Below the pieces are notes generated by a model, which was not told the origin of the DNA, did no database searches, and saw nothing but the letters and a program-made list of their open reading frames with translations. Made by a program: the position numbers and the translations under genes. 64,000 nucleotides of DNA, from NCBI GenBank assembly GCA_019414245.1, contig DXMK01000007.1:186001-250000 (forward strand). The letters run 5' to 3'. Every line of letters begins with the position of its first letter. Within the stretch, counting starts at the first letter, position 1. Source of the DNA: Collinsella sp. (GTDB lineage Bacteria; Actinomycetota; Coriobacteriia; Coriobacteriales; Coriobacteriaceae). Below, one piece after another: positions 52,621-61,384 of this stretch.

Positions 52621-52657
52621 AGGGCGACGCTTTCAAATAGAGAGTGTTGCCCTTTTT
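52621..52657 (+). terminator. Terminator after the Abi_2 stub
   Basis: AGGGCGAC pairs with GTTGCCCT over 17 bases and is followed by TTTTTA. A small AAAGCTC/GGAGCTTT hairpin lies just before. Confidence 0.65.
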
Positions 52658-52849
52658 ATGCGCGCAATGTATGACACGCTTGCCAGGTTCCAAGTGACGT
52701 TTCGTTTGGTTGACAACCAAGGGCACTTGAATTGGGGTATAGGGTTACCGTTCGGTTCAAATTAATAGCGTTGATTTATGAATCAATAATCAGTAGCCTA
52801 TCTAATAGCGGTATTGACGCAGGTAACCTACGGGCCCCGCGTCCTGCGG

Positions 52850-52886
52850 AAAGGCGGCTATCCTTCTTGGGATGATCGCCTTTCTT
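52850..52886 (+). terminator. Second terminator-like hairpin
   Basis: AAAGGCG pairs with CGCCTTT and an inner CTATCC/GGGATG helix, then TTCTTC. Around it, 52658-53821 holds no convincing gene, only this hairpin and a family C repeat. Confidence 0.5.
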
Positions 52887-53244
52887 CATTTAAGGATCCC
52901 CAATGATGGCAAAGCCTTTCTTATCTATTGACGTTCGGGTCAGATTGCCTGCTGGCAGGGGAACGGGTCGGTATGGCTCTAGACGGTGGCCACTGCTCCG
53001 ACACGATTGCCTTGATGAATGGCTGACCGAGGAAGGGATTAAAAATTGATTCGAGAGCTTGGCGGTATTGGATTGACCGCCTTGCAAGTTATCCCTTAAA
53101 GTAATAGGCATGATGAGGCCTTGCGACGGTATGTCCGGCTTGGTCCGTGGGAACCGCCGAAAGGCGGTTTTCGCGTTTAAGGGGCTGTTCACCGAGGGCA
53201 TTTGTCCGTATTCGCTTCTGGGCAGTGGGCTATTATCGCGAATT

Positions 53245-53370
53245 TCGGAAGTGCGGGGAAAAATCGAAACTTGCCGCGCACACTCCGATTTTTTCCAACA
53301 AAATCGCAGGTCGTAAGAGTCCAAAACCGGGGCCTGGTCGGCAGGTCTCATTTTTTTACTGCACTTCCGA
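53245..53370 (+). repeat. Family C repeat, copy 1
   Basis: A 126-base unit bounded by TCGGAAGTGC and its complement GCACTTCCGA. Inside are blocks shared with copy 2 (56198-56315): AAAATCGAAACT, CCGATTTT, ACAAAATCGCAGGTCG, CCTGGTCGGCAGGTCTC. Confidence 0.8.
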
Positions 53371-53821
53371 GTTCACCTGTCGATAATGCGCGGTAGCCTC
53401 TGGAATCCCCGAGAGCGTCGGCCTTTTTAGCATAAAGCGCATCGTCCCCCAGGGGGGGCTTCTGGGGCGCGGCTCTTCTGGTTAAACTACTCAATTCTTA
53501 ATGCTCACCGTGCTCAATTCTCGATGACCATTCGGACTACTTTTAAGTGGACATCAACAGATTGAGTCGGGGAGGGGAGAGCTGAGGTGGATGAGGCGTA
53601 TTTGTCCTGGCGTTATGTTCCGCGCTTATTGGGCTATGCGCGATACGGCTGCTTCAGTATGAGGCTGGCTTGCGCTTCTTTGAGACCCGACACCGAGGTC
53701 TTTCAGGTTTAGTTTATGTCCGCGTTAGTAGTTATGCTTTAAGCAAGGCGGCACGAGTGAACTTGCTACAAGCCTCATGCTGTGAGCACGTTAACCAATC
53801 GGTCGTGAAGGCGAGGTGGGT

Positions 53822-54049
53822 ATGAAAGGTAGAAACCAGCACGTTACGAAGCGGGCGGATGGCAATTGGCAGGTTAAGGGCGAGGGGGCGCGTCGCGCTT
53901 CCTTTGTTACGACGACCCAGGGCGAAGCTATAAAGCGCGGTCGTCAAATTAGTTCTAATCAGCACTCTGAGCTAATCACCCAACTTCCCGATGGCAGAAT
54001 CCGCGCAAAGGATTCCCATGGGCACGATCCCTTTCCGCCGAGAGGATAG
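53822..54049 (+). CDS. DUF2188 domain protein
   Basis: A 75-residue protein that matches DUF2188: KGRNQHVTKRADGNWQVKGE at the start and LPDGRIRAKDSHGHDPFPPRG near the end. Family members are small and often found on mobile DNA; the function is unknown. GAGGTGG lies just upstream of ATG 53822. It stands alone before the RloA/RloB pair. Confidence 0.75.
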   Translation: MKGRNQHVTKRADGNWQVKGEGARRASFVTTTQGEAIKRGRQISSNQHSELITQLPDGRIRAKDSHGHDPFPPRG

Positions 54050-54232
54050 GGGCTTGACGCCATTGCGGCTGCGGGCATGGATTAGCGTGTCCGCAGCCGC
54101 ATACTTCCGAGTTTTGGCCTTGTACCCCTTGCTCCAGATGCTGCAAACACTTGATTGATGCTATTTAAGGTCTATAATCAAATAAAAACTCTGAAATATC
54201 TTTTCAAAATAATGAAAGGAATTTTGAGAACC

Positions 54233-55450
54233 ATGCTTTGCCAGTTTACCTTCAGGAACTATAGATCCTATCGCGACGAAACTGTGCTTTCCATGCAGGC
54301 AACATCGATGAGGGAGTTCGAGCGCTCCCTCATAGAGTGTCCTGACGGGCAGAGTTTCCTTCCGGTGGCTGCGGTTTACGGGCCTAACGCTGGCGGCAAG
54401 TCTAACCTGCTCGAGGCTCTTGACTATATTCGTTCGGCGGTAGCCAGACCGATTAGGCTGCTGTCTGCCAGTGCTGATGCACCAGGGGGTGATCGCCCTT
54501 CGATACCCCGTTGCTCTGCGTTCGAGTTCGATGACGTGTCGGCTGCTAAGCCCACCGAGTTCGAGCTCTACTATCGCGCGGGTGAGCATGAGTACCGCTA
54601 TGCCCTGTCCGTGCATGCGGACGAGATCGTGTCCGAAGGACTGTGGCGGCGCAAATTGGGGGCGTCACGCACGGCGATGCTGTTCGAGCGTGAGGGCGCA
54701 GAGGTTGAGCTTGGTCCCACGCTGCGTAAGCTCGTGACGGCCGCGAGATTCAACCCGAGCCTGCCATACCTGTCGTTTCTCTGCATCAACTTTGACGCGC
54801 CGGTGATCAAGGAGGCTGCCAGTTGGTTTCTTGATGGGGTGTTCCTGAACTACAACAGCTCCTATCTGGAGCAGATGCTCGAACAGTTGCTCGATGAGGA
54901 TGACTCACCCGAGATCACGCGTTTTCTGCGTGCCGTTGACGTGCGTATCGATGGCTTTAGGGTTGAGAAAGCTCCGGAATGGCGGGGCCAGCGCGTCTTC
55001 GTAAAGCATGAGGTGGACGGTAAGGGCTATGAGCTGCGCCTGTCCGAGGAGTCGGCCGGTACTCAGAAGCTCATGGGGCTGGCGGCGTTTCTGCTGGCGG
55101 CGCTCGAACGCGGCGGTACCGTCGTTGTCGATGAACTCGACGCCAAGTTGCATCCGAAGCTCCTGCGCTACGTGATCCTGCTGTTCAACGATCCCGAAGT
55201 CAACAAGAGCGGCGCGCAGCTCATCTTCTCGTCTCAGGACGTGTCCACTATGCGAAACGATGTTTTTCGCCGCGACGAGATATGGTTTGCCGCACGCGGC
55301 GAGGGGGAGGCGAGCCAGCTATGGTCGCTCGCCGACATCCACGAGTCAAATGGCAACCTGGTCAGCAAGAACGCGGCATTCGACAAGCAGTACCTGTCTG
55401 GCCGCTATGGTGCCGACCCGTATCTCACGCGCATTGAGGAGTGGGATTAG
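54233..55450 (+). CDS. RloA/AbiL-type AAA (ABC-like) ATPase
   Basis: A 405-residue ATPase of the AAA_15/21 group. Walker A GPNAGGKSN is at residues 50-58, the signature region is LRLSEESAGTQKLMGL and Walker B TVVVDELDAKLHP, followed by FSSQDVSTM. It resembles the ATPases that pair with TOPRIM-like partners in defence. ATG 54233 gives the family-like start MLCQFTFRNYRSYRDE; ATG 54212 or TTG 54224 are possible. The RloB-like gene begins one base after its stop. Confidence 0.85.
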   Translation: MLCQFTFRNYRSYRDETVLSMQATSMREFERSLIECPDGQSFLPVAAVYGPNAGGKSNLLEALDYIRSAVARPIRLLSASADAPGGDRPSIPRCSAFEFDDVSAAKPTEFELYYRAGEHEYRYALSVHADEIVSEGLWRRKLGASRTAMLFEREGAEVELGPTLRKLVTAARFNPSLPYLSFLCINFDAPVIKEAASWFLDGVFLNYNSSYLEQMLEQLLDEDDSPEITRFLRAVDVRIDGFRVEKAPEWRGQRVFVKHEVDGKGYELRLSEESAGTQKLMGLAAFLLAALERGGTVVVDELDAKLHPKLLRYVILLFNDPEVNKSGAQLIFSSQDVSTMRNDVFRRDEIWFAARGEGEASQLWSLADIHESNGNLVSKNAAFDKQYLSGRYGADPYLTRIEEWD

Positions 55451-55451
55451 T

Positions 55452-56120
55452 ATGGCCGCGAAAAAGTCGAGGGACTGGCGCAGCGGCAAGCGCGAGGGAC
55501 GCTCTCGCATGGTACAGATGACGCGCCATCTCGTGGTGACCGAGGGCAAGGAGACTGAGCCTCGCTACTTCGAGGGCGTGCGCGCCGCGTTGGGCGCAGC
55601 AAACGAGCGGAAGGTTGCCGTAGTCGTTAAGGGGACTGGCAAACATACTCTCGACCTGCTCGACTTCGCCGTCGAACACTGCCTCTATGCGCCCGAGACG
55701 TTCGACCACGTGTGGCTCGTGTATGACAAGGATGACTTCCCTGCGTCCGACTTCGACGCGATGGAACGTAAGTGCAACGAGCTCTCTGATGGTTCGAGGA
55801 CCTTCCACGCGTTGTGGTCCAACCCCTGTTTCGAGCTGTGGCCGCTTTTGCACTTTCGCTACACGACCGCGCATATGTCCGCGTCCGACTGCCAGCATGC
55901 CCTCGCGCAGGAGATGTCGAGAGACCTGGGCATCGAGTACCGCAAGAACTTGGACGGGCTGTTCGAGGTGGTGGACGGCAAACGAGGCGAGGCTTTGCAG
56001 CGTGTTGGGCGTCTCGTCACATACCATAGGGGACTGGGTAACGTTAAGCCATCCGCACAAAACCCTGCAACTAAGGTGGGCGAAATTTTCGATGTAATCG
56101 GGCCGTATCTGGTTGGCTAG
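55452..56120 (+). CDS. RloB-like protein with TOPRIM-type motifs
   Basis: A 222-residue RloB family protein. LVVTEGKETEPRYFEG at about residue 27 carries the Glu and VWLVYDKDDFP the Asp pair expected of a TOPRIM-like metal site. ALWSNPCFELWPLLHF is the conserved middle motif of RloB. With the preceding ATPase it forms the RloA/RloB (AbiLi/AbiLii-like) pair, thought to arrest phage by nucleic-acid cleavage. Its ribosome site lies in the end of the ATPase gene. Confidence 0.85.
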   Translation: MAAKKSRDWRSGKREGRSRMVQMTRHLVVTEGKETEPRYFEGVRAALGAANERKVAVVVKGTGKHTLDLLDFAVEHCLYAPETFDHVWLVYDKDDFPASDFDAMERKCNELSDGSRTFHALWSNPCFELWPLLHFRYTTAHMSASDCQHALAQEMSRDLGIEYRKNLDGLFEVVDGKRGEALQRVGRLVTYHRGLGNVKPSAQNPATKVGEIFDVIGPYLVG

Positions 56121-56197
56121 TCGAGTCTGTGGATTGGCTTTCCGGTTAGGGCGATTGGCGGATTGTGATGCGCTATTGCAAATCCGGTGCGTAGGAG

Positions 56198-56315
56198 AAG
56201 TGCGGAGAAAAATCGAAACTCGCCGAGCATAGCCCGATTTCAGACAACAAAATCGCAGGTCGCGGGTGCCCAAAACTAGGGTCTGGTCGACAGGTCTCGT
56301 TTTCTCACCGCACTT
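56198..56315 (+). repeat. Family C repeat, copy 2
   Basis: AAGTGCGG-AGAAAA at the left pairs with TTTTCTCACCGCACTT at the right. Internal blocks match copy 1 at 53245-53370. Both copies lie at the edges of the RloAB segment. The rest of 56121-56466 has no gene. Confidence 0.8.
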
Positions 56316-56466
56316 CCGGATTGGGCGCTCATTTAGCAACCTTGGTGTCTCCACATCCCCTAAAAAAGTTCTTAAAACAGCCTTAAAGGCGTTCCAACTC
56401 GCGTTGACAGCGTAAAATACGCATGTTTGACTATGGCAGAAGTGGATTTTGGGGGAGGAGTACGCC

Positions 56467-58605
56467 ATGGAGGTGCTGGTTGTTGGCAACACCGCATATG
56501 TTGACGATGACTTTTGCGCCAAGGCGTTCCCCGGGGACCACGTTAAGGTCGTCGCTGCCGCGGAAGCGCGCCGCGACGAGTCGTCGCCCCATGCCTCGTG
56601 GAAAGAGCTCCTCCAGCACTTGGAGCAGGCCTATGAGTTCGACCGCGTGGTCTACCTGTCTAATTACCTAACCCCGCATACCGATACCGTGGGCGATATC
56701 GAGCTGCTGCGCTCGGTCTTTCGTACGTGCGCGGGTCGCCGGGTCCAACTGCTGTATGTAGCGGGGCCCGCGGGTGCCGAGGGTGCCGCCGATGCCGCGG
56801 GGCGAACGGGCAAGGGCATTATCGCGCACGCAGCCAACGACCTGTGCCGCTACTACGCTGCTCGCGAGGGCGTTCAGACCAAGATCCTGCGCGTGCCGTT
56901 CCTGTATACCGCGTCTGCCGCGCTGGAAGACCCGTTTTTGGTGCCGATGTTCGACGCATGCTCAACCGGATCGGTTGCTCTGCAGGGCGCGCAGGATGCG
57001 GCGTTTCCCCTGCTGTGTGCCGAGGAGCTTGCGGTGCTGGTACGCCGTATCTTCGATAGCTGGGATGGTAACTTTGAGACGCTCGATATTGCCGATACCT
57101 TCCATCACACGGCGGGTGAGGTGGGCGAGGCTCTCAAGGCGCTGTTCCTAGGGCTCTCGGTTGCCTATGGCGATTCTGCTGGCTACGCCATGCCCGTCAG
57201 CGACATCGTTCGCGTTCGTTATGGTTGGTTTCAGCGCTACGACCTGATGCGCGATCTTTCGACCATTCAGGCTCGTTGGGATGCCGGTCGCGCGAAGAAG
57301 GTCAACCCCTTGCGTGCCGCCATCGACCGCATCCAAATGCGCGCGCTGCCTATTAAATGTCTGGAGACGGCAGCCGCCTGGGTCCTTTTCGAGGTGCTGG
57401 AGCACCTGTTCTCCCAATCGGCCCAGCTCAACGTGCTCGATTATCGCCTGCTCTTCGTGGTGTTGATCGGCACGCTGTATGGCTTGGACTTTGGCCTGGT
57501 TGCGGCGCTGCTGGCGTCGGTGGGTTTGGCCGCGAGCTACTTTACCCAGTATGGCTATACCTTCCAGGGTCTCTTTTACGAGCCGTCTAACTGGCTGCCG
57601 TTTATTGCGTACTTTGTTGTGGGTGCCGTGTGCGGCTATGTGCAGCTGCGCAACAGCGAAGCCATTAGGGCGGAGCGCGATCAAAACGAGCTCGTGCGCA
57701 ACCGCAATACGTTCCTTACGCAGCTCTACCACGACGCGATCGAGGACAAGCGCGCGTACAGGCGCCAGATCGTGGGTCGCCACGACAGCTTTGGCAAGAT
57801 CTTTGCCGTGACGCAGGAGCTCGACGTATTCAACCCACGCGACATCTATCGCAAGTGCTGCGAGCTTTTGGGCGAGATCCTCGAGAACGATTCGGTGGCG
57901 ATCTACCATGTTTCGGGCGGGGCATTTGCACGCCTGGTGGCAGCAAGTCCCGCGATTGCCGAAGATGCCGCGCGCTCGCTCACGCTTGAGCAGCTTGCAC
58001 CTCTTTTGGGCGACGGGGGTCGTTCGAACCTGTGGGTGAACCGCGAGCTGACGCCGGGGCTTCCCATGTTTGGATACACGATCGAGCGCGACGGGGCACC
58101 CGCTGTGTTGATCTTTGTGCGTAGTGCGGCCGAAAACCAAATGACCCTCTATTATCAAAACCTGTTCCGCATCTTGTGCGGGTTGGTCGAAAGCGCGCTG
58201 GGCCGTGCCTTTGACTATGAGGCGGTGGCGCAGGATAAACGCTGTGTTGACGGCACTTGCGTGCTCAAGCAGGCTGCCTTTGGCCAAGAGCTCGCGGCGG
58301 AGCAGGCGCTGGCAGATAGCAAGATGGGGAGTTTTTTGCTCCTGCGCGTGGTACCGGGCATGGAGCCTGTCGGCGAGCTGGTGGGCGCAATTGGGTCGGC
58401 AATCCGCGAGAGCGACGCGGCGGGCTTGGTCGACGGCGACGTGCTCTACCTGCTTATGCGCCAGGCAAAGGCATGCGATCTGCCCATTATCCGCGAGCGC
58501 CTGAGCGCAAAGCAGATTGCGGTGGAGCCCGTCGACGGCGAGGACATCGTGGAGCTGCTGCAGCACATCTCTTACACCGGTGACGGTGAGGGGGGTGCCG
58601 CTTGA
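56467..58605 (+). CDS. pelD: PelD-like c-di-GMP receptor with N-terminal epimerase-like domain
   Basis: A 712-residue protein. Residues 1-260 look like an NAD-dependent epimerase fold that is probably degenerate (VLVVGNTAYVDDDF in place of the usual glycine motif). About 295-400 is a membrane block of four spans, then a coiled stretch, a GAF domain (about 455-590) and a degenerate GGDEF. The latter has RESD at residues 647-650 and DGDVL at 656-660, the spacing of the inhibitory c-di-GMP site. PelD binds c-di-GMP to switch on Pel synthesis. ATG 56467 follows GGGGGAGGAG. Confidence 0.85.
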   Translation: MEVLVVGNTAYVDDDFCAKAFPGDHVKVVAAAEARRDESSPHASWKELLQHLEQAYEFDRVVYLSNYLTPHTDTVGDIELLRSVFRTCAGRRVQLLYVAGPAGAEGAADAAGRTGKGIIAHAANDLCRYYAAREGVQTKILRVPFLYTASAALEDPFLVPMFDACSTGSVALQGAQDAAFPLLCAEELAVLVRRIFDSWDGNFETLDIADTFHHTAGEVGEALKALFLGLSVAYGDSAGYAMPVSDIVRVRYGWFQRYDLMRDLSTIQARWDAGRAKKVNPLRAAIDRIQMRALPIKCLETAAAWVLFEVLEHLFSQSAQLNVLDYRLLFVVLIGTLYGLDFGLVAALLASVGLAASYFTQYGYTFQGLFYEPSNWLPFIAYFVVGAVCGYVQLRNSEAIRAERDQNELVRNRNTFLTQLYHDAIEDKRAYRRQIVGRHDSFGKIFAVTQELDVFNPRDIYRKCCELLGEILENDSVAIYHVSGGAFARLVAASPAIAEDAARSLTLEQLAPLLGDGGRSNLWVNRELTPGLPMFGYTIERDGAPAVLIFVRSAAENQMTLYYQNLFRILCGLVESALGRAFDYEAVAQDKRCVDGTCVLKQAAFGQELAAEQALADSKMGSFLLLRVVPGMEPVGELVGAIGSAIRESDAAGLVDGDVLYLLMRQAKACDLPIIRERLSAKQIAVEPVDGEDIVELLQHISYTGDGEGGAA

Positions 58606-59507
58606 TCTCGCTTGTCGTTGCTGCCGTCTTGCTGCTGATTCATGCGCTGGTTTGCCTGATGCTGTGGACGCTCATGAAACTGGGCCTGCTGCCGGTGCGC
58701 GGGCACATGCTGGCTGTGATAGTGCTGGTGCCGCTGTGGGGCCCGTTGCTGGTGGTTTTGCTATCGGTGTGCAGCGCGGTGTTTGGCGAGGGGCTGAAAG
58801 GGTCTGCGCTGGAGTCGCTGCGCTTCAACGATGACCTGCATCGCAGTATGTCGGTACCGAGTGGTGAGGACGATTCAGGCGTAGTGCCGCTCGAGGAGGC
58901 ACTCATCGTCAACGACCCGGCAGAACGGCGCCGACTAATGCTCTCCATGCTCACCGAGGAGCCCGACGCGTACCTGGCGCAGCTGCAGGCGGCTAAGCTT
59001 AACGACGACGTTGAGGTGGCTCACTATGCCGCGACGGCGGTGGCGCAGATCTCCAAGGAGTCCGACCTTAAACTGCAGCAGCTGGAGCGTGCCTTTAAGA
59101 CGGACCCGAGCGCGCAAAACCTCAACGAATACTGCGATTTTCTTGGTGAATACTTGTGCTCGGGCTTGGCTGAGGGGCGCGTGGCTCTGATTCAGCGCCA
59201 ACAGTACGCGCGCCTGCTTGCGCGTCGCTGCGAGCGCGAGGATACCCTTGAGCTGCGCATTCGATACGCGACGGCGCTGGCCGATGTCGGACAGATCGAC
59301 GAGGCGCAGGCCGTGACCGACCAGCTGGTGATAGACGTGCCCGAGGAGCAGGAGGTTTGGATGCTTTGCCTGCGCCTGGCCGTGATGCGCCGCGACGGTG
59401 ACGAGGTCCACCGTGTGATCGATGCGATTGACAAGCAACATGTGTATTTGAGCGCCGACAACCGCGAAAAGTTGGCGTTTTGGCGCGACGGGGAGGAGGC
59501 CAGATGA
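58602..59507 (+). CDS. pelE: PelE-like membrane TPR protein
   Basis: A 301-residue protein with two N-terminal membrane spans and a helical repeat domain rich in Leu and Ala pairs (LLARRCEREDTLELRIRYATALADVGQ), like the TPR region of PelE. It starts at TTG 58602 overlapping the pelD TGA, with GAGGGGGG upstream. PelE contacts PelD and PelG in the synthase complex of other species. Confidence 0.8.
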   Translation: MISLVVAAVLLLIHALVCLMLWTLMKLGLLPVRGHMLAVIVLVPLWGPLLVVLLSVCSAVFGEGLKGSALESLRFNDDLHRSMSVPSGEDDSGVVPLEEALIVNDPAERRRLMLSMLTEEPDAYLAQLQAAKLNDDVEVAHYAATAVAQISKESDLKLQQLERAFKTDPSAQNLNEYCDFLGEYLCSGLAEGRVALIQRQQYARLLARRCEREDTLELRIRYATALADVGQIDEAQAVTDQLVIDVPEEQEVWMLCLRLAVMRRDGDEVHRVIDAIDKQHVYLSADNREKLAFWRDGEEAR

Positions 59508-61384
59508 GCGTGGCGCAACATATCCGCGACCGTGCAGGGCGCTTTCGTTGGATGGGACTCCTCGTGGTGTGGGCGGTCTTTATTGTCATGGCCGCTGTGC
59601 TGCTGGTGGAGCGTGCCGGCGTGCAGTACAGTGCGGGCCAGCATAAGCTGGGGATGCTGGCCGCCAACGATGCGGTGCCGGCCTCCTCGGCAATCTTTGG
59701 CCAAAAGCCCACGTGCCTGGTCATTACCGATTCCGATCAAGCTGGCGTCGAGGACGTAAAGGAACAGTTCGACCAGATCCTGCTCGACATGAAGATCGCC
59801 CATCGCGATGTTGATATTGCCACCGACGGTGCGGACGCGATCCCATCGCTCACGTCGTTTGATCGCGTGATTGTGCTTATGCCCTCGCTTGACGGACTGG
59901 GTACGCATCTGACCGATCTGATGAGTTGGGTGAGTGTGGGCGGCTCACTCATGCTGGGCATGACGCCAGATAACTCGAACTGCCTGCAGGCTATTGCTTC
60001 CAAGCTTGGGATCGAATCGGCCGGATATGACTATGCGAAAGCCGAAAGCATTGTGCCGAGCGATGACTTTATGTTGGGCGGAGGAGAGCGCTACGAGTTC
60101 TCGGATCCCTTCGATTCTTCGCTTTCGGTTTCATTGCGCGAAACGGCGCACGTATGGGCAAAGACCGGTGACGCGGGCACGCCGCTCATTTGGTCTAACG
60201 ATTGCGGCAGTGGTCACACCGTGGTGTGCAACATTGGTATCTACGACAAGGTCATGCGTGGGTTCTATGCTTCGGCCATAAGCTTGCTGGGTGATGCCTC
60301 GGCCTATCCGGTCATCAACAGCGCCGTGTTCTATTTGGACGACTTTCCTAGCCCCGTGCCCTCGGGCGATGGTACTTATATCAAGCGTGACTACGGCCTT
60401 TCCATTGCGGATTTTTACACCAAGGTCTGGTGGCCCGATCTGCAAAAGCTTGCGCAAAAATACGGCATTCGCTATACCGGCGTGATGATCGAAAACTACG
60501 AGGACGCGGTCAACCAGACCGAGCCCGCGCGCCAGGCCGATACCACGCAGTTCCGCTATTTTGGCGGCATGCTGCTGCAGATGGGCGGAGAGCTGGGCTT
60601 TCACGGCTACAACCATCAGCCTCTGGCGCTCTGGGATACCGACTATGGCACGCTGTATGACTACAAGACCTGGAAGAACAAGGAAACGCTCGTCGCTTCG
60701 CTCAACGAGCTTATAGCCTTCCAGGACGAGGTGCTGCCCAACGCGCACGGCTCGGTCTACGTGCCACCGTCGAATATCCTTTCGGCCCGCGCGCGCCAGC
60801 TTATCGGCACCGATGTTCCGCGCATTAAGACTATTGCCAGTACGTATTTTGAGGACGGTACCGACCTGCCGTACGTGCAGGAGTTTGGCGTGGCGAGCGA
60901 TGGTATTGTGGAGCAGCCGCGTATTGTCTCGGGCGGCATGGTCGACGATTCCTATATGCGCCTGGCTGCCGTGTCCGAGCTCAACATGCACTACGTGAGT
61001 ACGCACTTTATGCACCCGGACGACCTGCTCGATCCCGATCGCGGCGCCAAGGAGGGCTGGGAAGTCTACAAGGGCGGCCTGACCGACTACCTGGACTGGC
61101 TTACCAAGTCTGCGCCCGACCTGCGCCGCCAGACGGCGTCGGAGTGCTCCGGTGCCATTCAGCGCTTTTCGTCGGTTACGGTGAGCGTGGATACCGGTGC
61201 GGATGCCTGGACGCTCAGCCTGGGCAATTTCCACGACGAGGCGTGGCTCATGTTCCGCGCCAATAATGGCGAGCCGGGTGCGGTGACGGGTGGCGAACTG
61301 ACGCACCTTACGGGCGATCTGTATCTGCTCAAGGCAAATGATAATACCCTGACGATCGAGCGCAAGGAGGGTGGCGACAGATGA
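59504..61384 (+). CDS. pelA: PelA-like deacetylase (DUF2194)
   Basis: A 626-residue protein with one N-terminal membrane anchor (LLVVWAVFIVMAAVLLV). After a Rossmann-like part is a polysaccharide-deacetylase-type domain: INSAVFYLDDFPSPVP holds the metal Asp and GFHGYNHQPLALW the His pair. In Pel systems this enzyme partly deacetylates the polymer. It lacks the hydrolase half of Gram-negative PelA. ATG 59504 overlaps the pelE stop and has GGGAGGAGG. Confidence 0.83.
   Translation: MSVAQHIRDRAGRFRWMGLLVVWAVFIVMAAVLLVERAGVQYSAGQHKLGMLAANDAVPASSAIFGQKPTCLVITDSDQAGVEDVKEQFDQILLDMKIAHRDVDIATDGADAIPSLTSFDRVIVLMPSLDGLGTHLTDLMSWVSVGGSLMLGMTPDNSNCLQAIASKLGIESAGYDYAKAESIVPSDDFMLGGGERYEFSDPFDSSLSVSLRETAHVWAKTGDAGTPLIWSNDCGSGHTVVCNIGIYDKVMRGFYASAISLLGDASAYPVINSAVFYLDDFPSPVPSGDGTYIKRDYGLSIADFYTKVWWPDLQKLAQKYGIRYTGVMIENYEDAVNQTEPARQADTTQFRYFGGMLLQMGGELGFHGYNHQPLALWDTDYGTLYDYKTWKNKETLVASLNELIAFQDEVLPNAHGSVYVPPSNILSARARQLIGTDVPRIKTIASTYFEDGTDLPYVQEFGVASDGIVEQPRIVSGGMVDDSYMRLAAVSELNMHYVSTHFMHPDDLLDPDRGAKEGWEVYKGGLTDYLDWLTKSAPDLRRQTASECSGAIQRFSSVTVSVDTGADAWTLSLGNFHDEAWLMFRANNGEPGAVTGGELTHLTGDLYLLKANDNTLTIERKEGGDR

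Noticed and set aside
52890..53351. Reverse frame of 153 codons over the family C repeat
   Set aside because: A similar frame appears over the second repeat only because the DNA repeats; no ribosome site.
53452..53458. G7 run in the intergenic region as a phase-variable site
   Set aside because: Not associated with any gene and shorter than the other tracts.
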